Positions 34,531 through 45,369 are shown, numbered from the stretch's first letter. The stretch: 64,000 nucleotides of DNA from Moringa oleifera (GCA_021397835.1 JAJFZO010000742.1:2799001-2863000), one strand, 5' to 3'. The notes: generated by a model not told the origin, from the sequence alone. A program made the numbers and translations.

Positions 34531-34705
34531 TTTTATTCACAGTTCTAGAACTGTGAATAAAACATTAATGAACTGTGAACTAAAGTTGTTTTATTCACAG
34601 TTCTAGAACTGTGAATAAAACATTAATGAACTGTGAACTAAAGTATGTTTTATTCACAGTTTTAGAACTGTGAACTATTCTAACCGACTTTTATTCACAT
34701 TGAAA
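34531..34705. repeat. 58-bp subterminal direct repeats with perfect palindromes
   Basis: Three units start at 34,531, 34,589 and 34,648. The first two each contain a perfect 22-base palindrome with half-site TTCACAGTTCT; the third has one mismatch. Likely transposase-binding sites by analogy with other CACTA elements (inference). Confidence 0.8.
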
Positions 34706-35189
34706 TAGTCCACAGTTTTAGAACTGTGAACAAAAGTCATTTAAAACTGTGAATAAAAGGTTATTTTGTTGTAGTGACGTCTCAATAGCAAAATGAAGGT
34801 CGTGAACAAAAAACGTTTTTATGTCATTTGGTTTTTCAATCAATTTGTCTTATGTATAACATTTATTCTTTAAGCTTTTTTCCTCTTGAATGGTCATTTT
34901 ATTGGTTTGTTTCTTACGTCATTGGCATTCTTGGGTTTATCCCACACCATGTCAATGGTAGTCATAAATTCTTAAGGATTCCCCTTAGTTATATACTGCG
35001 TTGGTTATTATCCATGCATGATTTGTGTGATCAACATTTTTGTTCATTTTAAATAGAAGCCTCTTTTGAATAAGAAACATGGAGCAATAGCAAGAAGTGA
35101 AATACCTTTAAAAGGCTTAGCTAGAGAGGAGAACGTTCCACCAATTTTAGTGTTTAGTTGGTTCATCAATTTTACTTGTCACAAGTTAA

Positions 35190-35930
35190 CAACCGCAAAG
35201 AAAAACCTTTAACGAACTGTGAAGAAAGCCTTTAATGAGGTGTGAAGATAGATACCCTTTCTTCACACTTCAAAAACCGTGAAAAAAAGGTGTTCCTCTT
35301 TTTTCACACTCTCATTCTTCACATATTTAAAACGGTGAAGAAAATTCTTTTCTAATCATGAAGAAAAATCTATTTTCTTGTAATATAGAAGAAAAAAATT
35401 CATGCACTTGTTACCATTTGTGAAGAAATGTTTTATTTAAAATTATAAACTTTAATTTGCAGAAAATATACTAATGAAAAATTAATATGACAACTTTTCT
35501 CCAAGGTTGACAATCGTGAATAAAACTTTGAATTTTAAATAATTAAATATTTTTAAAAATTATTTAATAAATAAAAATTAATATTTGATTACTTTTTCTT
35601 CACAGTTCCTTAAACAATCATGAAGAAAGATGTATTGTTTGAAAAAATATTATTTAATTAAATTATAATTTTATTAAGTTCTTCTTTATGATTCCGTAAC
35701 TATGAAGAAAACTTTTAATGAAGTGTGAAAAAAGAAACCCTTTTTTCATAAATCAAAAACATTAAAGAAAAGATGTCCCTCTTTCTTCACACTTTTAGAA
35801 TCATGAAGAAAACTCTTTTTTAATTGTAGAGAAAACTCTATTTTCATATCCTTATTACTTGACTTGATAGAACCATAGAGAAAAACCTTTTTTTAATAGT
35901 GAGAAAGCATTTTTTTCTCTCAATGGAATG
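35190..35930. repeat. CACTA-like TTCTTCACGGTT repeat block, right end of the array
   Basis: About 1.4 units with an end motif near 35,370. The second end motif is interrupted at 35,840 by a 24-base insert that matches sequence at 3.8 kb, after which the repeat resumes briefly (GAACCATAGAGAAAAACC). Confidence 0.6.
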
Positions 35931-36029
35931 TTTTACAACTTATCAATAATTGCTTTTTTACTCATGTTCTCTTGCTCCCTTGATCATAGGGCACCTTCTT
36001 ACCATGCTTTGTAGTTCCGTAAGATGAGG

Positions 36030-36140
36030 TATTATGTATGCCCCTTAGCTTTGCAGCTTTTGTTAAACAAAGTGTTATGTATGCCTTTTACTTTATAGCT
36101 TTTGTAAGGTGGGTCTTATGTATGCCCTTTAGCTTGTGTG
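36030..36140. repeat. 42-bp tandem repeat, three units
   Basis: 'ttatgtatgccctttagctttgtagcttttgtaaggtggg' units start near 36,032, 36,074 and 36,116. It lies just downstream, in the element's sense, of the retrotransposon integrase and may be part of its 3' untranslated region. Confidence 0.7.
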
Positions 36141-36199
36141 TAAAGTACTAGGCATGCACATGTCAACAAAAGATTCACTTTTTGGACTTGCCTAAAAGA

Positions 36200-37300
36200 T
36201 TAGTATATAACATGTTGAGATGTTAAAGACATAACTTTTTAAAATTTTTTGGGGTCCAAATATTGAGAACAAATGCACCATCCATCTTTTTTAGCTCAAA
36301 TCACTTAAGTCCTAAGGCTACTTGTATTCGATAGGAGCCTTCCCTGTTAGATGTAAGCTTATCGATGGCATCCATTAGGTTTGGTACACTAGTCTTTCAT
36401 AGTACTAGGTTCTCGACATTGAAGACTTTTCTTTAGACTCACATGTTGTGTAGCCTAATCACCTTCTGTATGTAAATGACCATTTACATACTTGCTTCCC
36501 CTCTTTATTCACTTAAGAGATTTAGGTTGGCTTGGAGGGCTTCCAAGTTTTCTACTTCATCACAATAAGTAGTATGGTAGCTGCTTAGGCCAATTTCCAT
36601 TAGTATCATGGTCTCCATCCCTAAAGGCAAGCAAAAAAAAAAAGAAAAAAAAAAGGTTTCATCGGTTGTCTTTTTGATAATTGTGTGGTATGTAAAGAAC
36701 ACTGTAAAGTTCTTTAGCCCAAGAAGTATTTACAACATCTAACTTAGTTTTAAGGGCTTTGCAATATTGTTTTATTTGTTACCTCTACTTGTCTATTAGA
36801 TTGAAGGTGGCCCACAGTTTTGAACCACTAGTCAATTTGAAGTTGGTTGCGATCGGCCTTAAACCTTTTACCTTGAAGTTAATGGTTATTGTCAGTGGCT
36901 ATGATTCCAGATACCTTGAACCTACACACTATGAATTGCTAAACGAAGTGCCATGCTCTTTTTTCTATGATCTTTGCCAATGAGTAAGCTTCAACCCATT
37001 TCGTAAAATACTCGGTGGTTATTATAACAAATTTCTTTTTGCTAATGGTGATAAGAAAAAAGTTCCTATAAGCTATATTCTCCATTATAAGAAAGGTCAA
37101 GGAATATATGTAGGGTTAATGAGGGTTACTAGTAACTAAAGAATGAGTGTGGGTTTGACACAGGTCTCAGATTGTTAAACGTGCCTTTGTGAGTCCTCTC
37201 ATAAGGTGGGCCATAGTAGCCTTGTCTTAACACTTTATAAGTGAGGGCTATCACCTCAATATGGGTATGGCACACCTTTTCATGGACTTCTGAAAGGGTA
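36200..37300 (-). pseudogene. Integrase region of the Ty3/gypsy element
   Basis: Minus strand, high to low coordinates. The zinc-binding segment lies at 37,150-37,290 (EVHEKVCHTHI..ALTYKVLRQGYY, with the last cysteines lost). The core domain lies at about 36,790-37,020 (ITTEYFTKWVEAYSLAKI, then an ATDN motif corresponding to the catalytic TDNG). The family-typical PLGMETMILMEIGLSSYHTT and ENLEALQANL follow at 36,505-36,702, then the C-terminal part with KLTSNREGSYRIQ near 36,330. Integrase would join element DNA to the host chromosome. The glycine after TDN is lost and frames change repeatedly, so it is inactive. Confidence 0.82.
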
Positions 37301-37559
37301 TATTATTGGGTTGTTTGTTGTGAAGGAACGAAAGTATTCGATTAACAATATAATTAGTCATATATTATTATATACCTTGAAGCCTAGGTCTTTATCCTTT
37401 TGGACTTTTTATGATCTCGAGGAGAGTGCCATCCGAGAGATATATGATCATCAGGGTTATCCAATTTGCTTGATTCCTGACAAGGAGTATTTTCGGTTGC
37501 TTAATGTTAGGCATTATCATCTTTCCAAAGTTTGCTGATTATGAATTCTTTGATCCTTT

Positions 37560-38450
37560 GGCTGGGACTTGGACCTTTTCGTAGGTATTGCAACATTCTT
37601 AGCTCACGTGCCTCGAACCTTCCCATGACTTGATTCATGACAAGTTAGGAATCACTATATGCATGTACCTTGGTGGCTTTCACCTTTTTGGTTATCCTAA
37701 GTCCTTCAAGGAAGACTTCATATTCTATATCATTATTTGAAGCGAGAAATGTGAGTGTGATGGTGTATTTGAGGTCTTCCTTTTGAGGGCCAAGAAGGAC
37801 TATGTTGATGTTATTTCCATCTTTATCGGCCACTTCGTCCACCCAAAGCTCTGAAAAGGCTATTTGGGAGGCTGTACTAGGAAGTTATTTTTCTAGGACT
37901 ACTTCTAGTAAATTGTTTGAGGGTAGCTTCATCCTTGCCTTGGGCTTGAGGGACAAGAGGGGTTGTCTCTTTTAGAATGGAGCATTCCACTACAAAATTG
38001 ATGAGGATTTATGCCTTGAGGCCCATATAGAGTTTGTAATTAATATCGAACTCTCCAATTTCATGAACTAGTGGACCATCCGTCTTAAGGTTTTAGGCTT
38101 GTGGAGTACTTGGTGGAGAGGTTCATTAGTGAAGACAATGATCGTATGCGCTTGAAAGTAAGGTCAAACTTCTTTGTCGCATTGACTAACGCATAGGTGA
38201 TCTTTTCAACCTTCACACTTCTAACTGCAGCATCTTGCAAGATGTTATTTGCATAATAAATTAGTTTCTATTTACCATCTACTCTAATTAGGATGATGCT
38301 CTGCTTTTGTGGAAGCCACAAAATAGAGGTAGAGTACTGTACCTACTTATGGTTGTGAGAGGAGTAATAGGCTTTAAAAGTAGTCCTTAAGTTGTTGGAA
38401 AGCTTTCTAACATTAAAAGGTCCACCAGAATTCTTTCACATTCCTTAATA
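37560..38450 (-). pseudogene. RNase H domains of the Ty3/gypsy element
   Basis: The archaeal-like RNase H is open over 37,645-37,842 (65 residues): NIVLLGPQKEDLKYTITLTF, then LASNNDIEYEVFLEGLRITK and VHAYSDS, with the conserved E of NNxxEYE and the D of YSDS. Upstream (about 38,000-38,130) the end of the ordinary RNase H connection region is recognisable (EPLHQVLHKPKTLRRMV, EFDINYK), split over two frames. Two RNase H-like domains in one pol is characteristic of the Tat group of plant Ty3/gypsy elements (established knowledge). Confidence 0.8.
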
Positions 38451-39330
38451 TTTGAAAAAAAGAAAAGGAAGACACCTTTCAATTGACTTGTAGCAACTAA
38501 GGGTGGTTGTTGTCCTTCCTTCGAGCATCTAAACTTCCTTGATATTTTGAAGGGGTTTCATATCTGATATGGCCTGTATCTTTCCTAAATTACCCTCGAC
38601 ACCCTTTTCAATGATCATGAAACCCAAAAATTTATTTGAAGACACTCCAAAAAGCACACTTAGACAAATTGAGCTTCATTTGGAACTACAAAAAGGCATT
38701 AAATATTTTTTGGAGGTCTCAAACATGGTCCTCCCTGTTCTTACTTTTAATGATCATATCATCCACATAAGCCTCCATATTTCATCTAAGTTATGACTTG
38801 TAGACCTTAATCACCAAACAATGATGAGTTACGCCTATGTTCTTAAGATCGAAAGACATGGCATTATAACAGTAAGTTCTAAATTCAATAATGGAGGAAG
38901 TATTTTCCTCATGTCGAGGGTCCATTCGAATATGATTATATCCTAAGTATGCATCCATGAAGTTAAGAAGTTAATGCCTAGACATATTGTTTACAAGTCA
39001 GTCAATTCGTGGAAAGGGGTAGTTTTCTTTAAGGTATGCTTTATTGAGACCGACAAAGTCAATGTACATATGCCATTTGTCGTTATGCTTCTTGACCATA
39101 ACCATGTTGGATAGTTATTCAAAGTACTAAATGCCGCGGATGAATCCAGCTTCCAGTAGGGTTATAACTTCTTTCTTTATTAGCATTTGACTTTCTCTAG
39201 TGAAGTTCTTCCTCTTCTGTTTAATTGGTACCACCATGGAATTGACCCTTAGACGATGCACTATGACCTCGAGGTTTATGCAGAGCATATATAATGTTGT
39301 CCATGCGAACACATCACTTTGCGATGCTAA
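38450..39330 (-). pseudogene. Reverse transcriptase of the Ty3/gypsy element
   Basis: N-terminal part open over 39,127-39,312 (MFAWTTLYMLCINLEVIVHR, then KQKRKNFTRESQMLIKKEV and LLEAGFIRGI). The palm follows at lower coordinates: YPFPRID near 39,020, LNFMDAYLGYNHIRMDPRHE near 38,950, and the catalytic box EAYVDDMIIKS near 38,750, where the YVDD aspartates are intact. It then runs FQMKLNLSKCAFGVSSNKFL and LGFMIIEKGV near 38,580-38,690. Stops and frame changes lie between these pieces, so it is not functional. Confidence 0.85.
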
Positions 39331-39539
39331 GAACTTGGATATTTTGGTCTTTTCCTCATGAGGTAAGAAGCTTTCGATGTGGGTGGTTTTAGCTTGTTTG
39401 TGACCAACTATGATGTCTCGTAGTTGTTCGATGGCTTGGGCTTTCTTGAGCTACCTTCGTTCTATTGATCCAAGCTAACTGTGCACGTGAGCTTGGTCTT
39501 TCCTTTGAATGACATCATGTAATAGCTTCTAATGAGTTG

Positions 39540-39900
39540 TTGATTGCCCTTAATGATTTCTATGACAATAAGGCTAGGAAGTTTCATAACCAGTGATACC
39601 TTGAGGTTATGGATTTTAGAATGTTGAAAGTCAGCCTTCTAACAATGACATTGTAAGCTATTGGTGCTGTGATGACATGGAATGTTACAAGAACTGTGAT
39701 TGTTTTGTCTCTGGTACTTGCTATCACTGGTAGCTTAATGACTCCTTCACCAAGAACTTCCTCGTTGCTAAAAGTTATGAGAGGTCTGTCAGAAGGCATG
39801 AACTTCTATACTATTAATCCCAACTTTAAGAACATCTAGTAGTATAAGATGTTCATTGATCTCTAGTGTCCAACAACACTCTCTTTACATCATAATTAGC
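39540..39900 (-). pseudogene. Aspartic protease region of the Ty3/gypsy element
   Basis: Open over 39,584-39,799 (71 residues): LITFSNEEVLGEGVIKLPVI, VLVTFHVITAPIAYNVIVRR, LTFNILKSITS. It corresponds to the C-terminal half of the retropepsin-like domain (L.GF...G.I.LPV, YN.I.GR..LN.L.A..S). The glycine of the YNxIxGR motif is replaced by R. The catalytic DTG should lie near 39,900, but I cannot place it with confidence. Confidence 0.7.
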
Positions 39901-40229
39901 AATTAGAAAGGTAATGACTAGTAAATTGTCATGGGGGGTTAAAACTCCTTATAAGTCTTCTTATGTAAAGGACATGACCTCTTTATCTAAATTCTTGTGA
40001 GGTTCTAGGTAATGTTCCCATCTTTACCTTAGGAATTTATTTCTACCTTTAATGCTACTCCATTGGCTAAGACATTAACGAACCTTCATCACCATTAGTA
40101 AGAAGCTATTATTTTGAAGGGATGGGGGCACTGGTGGAATTGAATGTTATCTATGTTCTTGAGATTGCTACCTTGGCTTGGCATTTCAAGCAAGTTCCTT
40201 GGGGGGGATCCCTCTTTTCGCCTACTTTT

Positions 40230-40430
40230 TCTTAACTTCTTCTCCTATCAATAAAGCGAGAGAGTGTTCTCTTCTTATTAGGTTTTCTATTTCTTCCTTT
40301 AAGGCTCTGTAGTCTTCAACATTGTGATTGTTTTCATTATGAAAATGACACCACTTTCTATAATCACTATGAGCTGGGTCTATAAGCATTAAGGGTAGCT
40401 TTCAAATTCTGAGATCATCCTTAATAATTC
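40230..40430 (-). pseudogene. Gag C-terminal part of the Ty3/gypsy element
   Basis: Minus strand reads DYRKWCHFHNENNHNVEDYR and ALKEEIENLIRREH. This matches the CxFHxxxGHxTxDCxxLKxEIExLIRRG segment conserved in this class of plant gag. It retains C and both H, while the second C is changed to Y. Confidence 0.72.
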
Positions 40431-40739
40431 AATAAAGTTGCCCCTTGGAGAACATTAGGGGGTATATCTCATTTCCTCTTTTATGGGATCTCATTTTCAT
40501 GAGCTTCCTCTCCACTTCCTTTGTTATTGCAATTTGAAACTTCCTCTTATGAGTTACTTAGGAGGGGTGGAAGCCATTAGATTCTATACTGTTTCAAATT
40601 TCTTTTTAGCATCCTTTTCTTGGTTGATACATTTTTTTTTATCGTGATTAGTAATGCATCTGTGGTCTCAGATATGCTTTTACTCAAAGCATTATATAAT
40701 GGACACAATTTTAACCCTTCCTTAATTTCGAGATAGCAA

Positions 40740-41908
40740 CTATCTACCAGAGGTCTTTTATCTACAAAGTGGCCTCAATGAACCTTCGCATAAATTCTCA
40801 TTAGGGCTTATAAGGATACGGTTTAACTCAAAAGAGGTTAGATTAGTCTTTTTTCTTAATCATACTATTGACGAACTTGGACAAGAGAAGTTGTTTGAGG
40901 ACTTGAAAGTTGTTGATTGTACCTGGTTCTAAGGATGAATAACATAACCTAGTAGCCTTGGTAAGTGTCATCGAAAAATATTTCACATAACGTTTCATCA
41001 AGAGTTCCTTATACTACCATAAGAGTCCTAAAGCACTCTTAGAGGTCTTTTGGATTAAAGGTTCCATCATAAGAACCATGGTGGGTATGTTGAATTTCAA
41101 CACCATAGGTGCTTGAAGGATATTTTAGGTCAAAATAGAGGCAAACGCTAGACGATTGGGACTATGTGGCCTTCTGCTTCATTTTTTTTTAGTTCAAGAA
41201 AGTTACTTGTTTCTTCAAGCTTTTATAATTTTAGTCGTTCGACAGGAAACCTCTTAGATATGAGTTAACTAAGGTTTCGGCCACCTTCTACTTTTTCCTC
41301 TTGGACTAGATTGGTTCTAATATCAGAACCTTTCTTTGGTCTCACGTCACTAGCCTTCTCATGTGGCATTGGGTCTTCTTAATTTCTTAAACAAAAGGGG
41401 TGAAGGCTAGGAGGGTTATAATAAACAAGCTCTTGGGAGCATTATTGACCAATCAAAGCTTGGAAAAGATAGGCCATATACTCAGACCTCTAATTTGAGG
41501 CCATGATATGATCCACTATTGGATGAAAGGGTGGAATTTTTAGGTTTCTTTAGGATTTTGGGTTTCTTAGGAATTTTTGGGTTTTTAATAAAAAAAAGGT
41601 TTTTAGATCATCGTAAAGAGAGTCGACATGGTGAAAGGTAAGAGTACTGGGCAAGAAGGGTAAGCATACACCAATCTCACAATTGAGGAAGGCCAAACCT
41701 AGGGAGCCAGTACCAACAAAACCGCAACCAGCATATGGTTGAGGAGGTATAAAGTGCAAGAATAAGGGAAGCGATAAATAGGTAGAGCGTAACTTGGTGG
41801 ATGAATGGCAAGAGCCATGGACATTTTGGGTTGCTCATTGACTAAATCTTGATTCGAAGATGATCTCATGAGATAAGGAGCCATGACTTTTTGATCAGAG
41901 GTATTCAT
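40740..41908 (-). pseudogene. Gag core of the Ty3/gypsy element
   Basis: The core retrotransposon gag domain is readable between 40,750 and 41,140: LTQNILQAPMVLKFNIPTMV, then YVKYFSMTLTKATRLCYSSL and EPGTINNFQVLKQLLLSKFV, then EFMRRFIEATL in a second frame. The YSSLEPGTINNFQ string is the family's W.SSLPP.SI.SF element. The likely gag start is the ATG at 41,906-41,908 (69-residue frame). Gag would form the particle shell. It is interrupted by many stops. Confidence 0.75.
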
Positions 41909-42895
41909 AGACTATGCCAATTAATGATATGAAAAATGAAAAGGAAAGTTGTTTTGCCACTAGCGGTGAGTGTTTGATTAATTCGGTTTGAAAATTTTAA
42001 AAACCAAATTAACTGAATTTCTTTAAAAATTAACAAAAACCAACTAAATATGGAAGATAATTGATTTAACCGAAACAAATTTTTTTAATCGAATTAATCA
42101 GTAAACGAACAAACTGAAAATTTATTTAAACTCAAATTTTATATTTTCAACTTTTAAGTTACTTTAAAGATTGAATAATAATTTACAAATAAAATATATA
42201 TGATATATTATTAACAATCTACTTATATTGATAAAATATACAATTAAACTTTAGTCTAATGACATCTCTATATATACTTATATAGAAATCAACATTTCCA
42301 ATATATAGAAATCAAATTTTTTCATACATCAATAAATGCAACCTTATTATCAATGATAAAAACTTAGTAACTTACCCATACAAAGCTCCTCCCAAATCAG
42401 TTGATATGGTACTACAAAAACATTAAATAATAAGATTATATATTCAAATAATATCTAGGGTTTTTATATAACATCTTAATAACTAATATTTCTTCTTTTA
42501 TGGTAATCAATCAACAAAGAAAAAGAAAATCAAGAAGTAAAGGTCAATCCACTACCAAAATCTCAACTATATGAGATTCAAAACTAATAGTAATAATATA
42601 AATTACCTTGAAATATCAATACACTTTTATACTAATCAATTATAGCATCAAATGCAATTTTTGAAAAATCTGTAAACGTATAATCAAATTTGTTATTAAG
42701 AAAATTGTTATGAAGCTTATCCAATAAAGATTAATAATTGAAAAAAATAAAATAATCAAATAAACAAATTAATTACCCATATCAAGTTTTTCATGCTTTA
42801 CTAAGTCCTCCACAATAACATCAAAACATAAAGATCCATGTAGCCAATCTTGAGTACAAATAAAGGCTTGAACAAGCTTAATAGTCAATAAACTC

Positions 42896-44810
42896 TTATA
42901 TATACAGTTTGCCAGTGCTAAAAGCATATTCAGAAGCAACGATGGATATGGGAACTGTCAATACATCACGAGCCATATGAGAAAGAATAGGAAACCTATA
43001 ACTATTAAGTTTCCACCAATTAAGAATATCAAAGTCATCATCATTCTTTGCATCATCCTTAATTAAAAATCTATCCAATTTTGATTTATTTTCTTCTTTT
43101 TTTCTTCTTTTTCAATCTCTTTCTTATATCTCTTGAACTTAGATAAAAGAACTTGTCTCTTCTGTTCCAATCTTAATTTATTTCCTTCTGCAATTTGACT
43201 AATTCGACTGCTTTAACCAACTTATCACGTTAAGGTTGCAAAATTTTTCTATCCTCATCAAACAACCTTTCAGCAGTTTTTCTTATATTATTAGTCATCA
43301 CTGAAGCTTGTTTCGCATTATACATTTTCAAAAGGTAAAAGTTGATAAACTCAAGCTTTATTCTAGGATCAAGAATAAAAGTAACATAAAGCATCATATT
43401 CATCTTCTCTACATTTCTCCAACACTTATCAACTTATCTTTCTTTTTTTTTGGGCATTGCATTTAACTCAACATCAAGATGTGTTTGCCAATTGTGCAAA
43501 GTAGCATAAATGTTACAAATATCATCAAGAAAACTATTGGAGGTGACATATGAAGAACTTGAAACTTTAATTGTAAATTCATAACATTGTTGTAAAAAAA
43601 GACAAAATCTCTCAATAATTTCCCAATCCTTTTTTTCAAGCAACCCATCTCCCATTATCAACTCGTTTCTATAACGAGGATCAACATTATGAAATACCTC
43701 AAAAGCCTTCTCAAATTTTTGAGCTACATCTAACATCAAATAAGTGGAGCTCCACTTAATACTTGACATCCAAACACAACAAACTTTACTTTCAATTTTT
43801 TTCAAGTAAAACACATTCTTTAAATTTGGCCAATCTAGCTAGTGATTATTTCACATATGTAATAGCCCATTTAACATGTATCAATTGACTCATTCATTTC
43901 TTTCAATCCATTAGTAACAATGAGATTAAAAATGTGTGCAATGTGTCTTAGATGAAGATATTTTTCTTCTTAAATGCAAGTTCCTAAATTATTCAATTTT
44001 TTCTTCAAATATGAGATTGCAACATCATTAGAACTAGCATTATCAACTATATAATAGTAAATACTTGATTGATCCCCCAATCGTGCAAAAATTTCTCAAT
44101 GACTTTTTTAATGGCCTTACCTCTACGACTAGAAATAGGACAAAAATTTAATATTCTTTTGTTCAATTTCTAGTCTTTATTAATAAAATGAGCCTAAGAC
44201 ACAAAAAATTAATTCTCTGCACTAAAGTCAATGTGTCTATTGTGAGAGATACTCTTATACTAGATGATTTCAATAATTGTTTTAATTTAACCTTTTTATC
44301 ATTATAAAGCTGATAACAATCTCTAACTATAGTCCATTTGTAAAGGTATACGAAATTTATAACATATAAGAAACATGCAGCATTAAAAACTTTTACCATC
44401 CATAATTTGAAAGGCAATTTATCCATAATGATCATCTCAACTAAACCCTTCCTAATGGCATCTTGATTAAACTTTCAACTACCTAAAGATTTATCTCCTC
44501 CAAATTCAAAAACCAATTCAGTTTAATTAGAATCAACACTAACATTTATTCTCTTCTTATAAGTACTCATATGAGCTTTCATTGCAATTGTTTCATTTCT
44601 TTTAAGATCAGCAAAAAACTCTCTATCACAATAATTATATCCAATTTTATGCTCACCTTGCTCATTGAAAAATTTGGTGAAGTGTTTTCAAACTTTTGAT
44701 CTTGGCCTAAAAGCTTTTCTCTTTAATTTGGAATTTGTAGATGATGGATGGATTGAATTTGGTTGTATGGCCTTAAGCATAAGATCTATATCGTCAGTCC
44801 TAGTTGACAT
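42896..44810 (-). pseudogene. hAT transposase (BED zinc finger/RICESLEEPER-like), decayed
   Basis: Probable start ATG at 44,808-44,810 (MSTRTDDIDLMLKAIQ). In order on the minus strand there is a damaged BED-type zinc finger near 44,550-44,700 (NYC...FFADLKRNETIAMKAHMS; one zinc ligand seems lost). Next is DAIRKGLVEMIIMDKLPFKL at 44,400-44,470 and RDCYQLY...LKQLLKSS..RVSLTIDT near 44,230-44,330. The RNase H-like catalytic region has VDNASSNDVAISYLKKKLNN near 44,000-44,060. A well-kept 126-residue stretch lies at 43,434-43,814 (WSSTYLMLDVAQKFEKAFEV, YEFTIKVSSSSYVTSNSFLD), and the C-terminal hAT dimerisation domain at 42,896-43,078 (ILNWWKLNSYRFPILSHMAR, VASEYAFSTG). Stops and frameshifts separate these blocks, so it is inactive. 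Confidence 0.88.
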
Positions 44811-45369
44811 CTTTTAACTTATGAAATGAACAACAAAAAAACACAGTTAGCAATATCCTATGAAGCTTCACTCCATTATTTTTAGATATTTCACGAACAA
44901 CAACATAATTTCTTATGAAGCTTAAAAAAATAGCTAATTTAAAAAGGTTATATTGTATATTCAAAAAGGTAATAAATATTTTAATTAAATCAATAAATAT
45001 GCTAAAAATAATATCGAACACTTCTTTAATAAACAAAATAATATTTTAGAATAAACAAATAAAAGGCAACAACGAGGGCTATCCATCTTTTAGAAGAAAT
45101 ATAATACCACAACAATAAATTTTTATAGCATCCCTTTTCAAATAATAAAATAATTATACTAATCAAATTACATATACTACTTTCCAATAGTTATATAAGA
45201 CGAAACGTTTCAGTAGTAATACCATGTTGCATAAGAACTCAAGAGGAAAAGGGTTAAAATATTTAAGTCTCATGGAACCAATTTTTTAAGATGTATTACA
45301 TTTTTAAGAAATAACTTCCTACATCTTCAATTAGACAACAAATTTTCTTTTATCTTAATTTATTTTAGT

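Larger units (their letters stand above)
33671..34776. mobile_element. Non-autonomous CACTA (EnSpm-type) transposon, 1,106 bp
   Basis: Begins CACTACAACAAAA and ends with its exact complement TTTTGTTGTAGTG (13 of 13 bases). It is flanked by a 3-bp duplication ACG (33,668-33,670 and 34,777-34,779), the hallmark of CACTA transposition. Both subterminal regions are filled with direct and inverted copies of TTCACAGTT...AACTGTGAA, the binding-site-like repeats expected for such elements. No transposase is encoded, so movement would need a partner element. The middle contains 'gttctagatctgggt' minisatellite copies and an unrelated 0.4 kb segment (33,950-34,300). Intact ends and target site suggest a fairly recent insertion. 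Confidence 0.92.
33265..35190 (+). pseudogene. Ankyrin/PGG-domain gene copy P4, split by a CACTA insertion
   Basis: Third tandem copy. The left part (33,265-33,670) keeps the linker, LPNVSNFTDFLRLK and NNVSSDACNALVALVALI (33,420-33,611), then a stop replaces the conserved tyrosine (IAT-stop), so the copy was already broken in its own frame. The sequence stops after SKVSP and resumes at 34,777 with the rest of the PGG exon: helices near 34,830-34,960, SHTMSMVV, CVGYYPCMI and the KKHGAIARSEI tail near 35,070-35,100. The 1,106 bases between are the CACTA element described separately. Removing them restores collinearity with P2 and P3. Confidence 0.75.
36200..41908 (-). mobile_element. Degenerate Ty3/gypsy retrotransposon body (gag-pol)
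   Basis: All parts of a plant Ty3/gypsy polyprotein are recognisable on the minus strand in canonical order: gag, protease, reverse transcriptase, RNase H, a second archaeal-like RNase H, and integrase with zinc-binding, core and C-terminal parts. The second RNase H points to the Tat lineage (inference). Stops and frameshifts occur in every domain, so it cannot be autonomous. The region upstream of gag was later invaded by a hAT element at 41,961. I could not identify a convincing primer-binding site or a matching pair of LTRs. The 3' LTR appears missing or heavily eroded between 35,870 and 36,200. Confidence 0.88.

Noticed and set aside
1..35850. CRISPR-like appearance of regularly recurring TTCTTCACGGTT/AACCGTGAAGAAA words
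   Set aside because: Spacing is irregular, both orientations alternate, and the sequence is clearly a plant nuclear genome. The words are subterminal repeats of CACTA-like elements.
37311..37538. Plus-strand 75-residue open frame within the retrotransposon
   Set aside because: Shadow of the minus-strand pol region between integrase and RNase H.
38569..38796. Plus-strand 75-residue open frame within the retrotransposon
   Set aside because: It lies exactly opposite the reverse transcriptase YVDD region on the minus strand, so it is a shadow.
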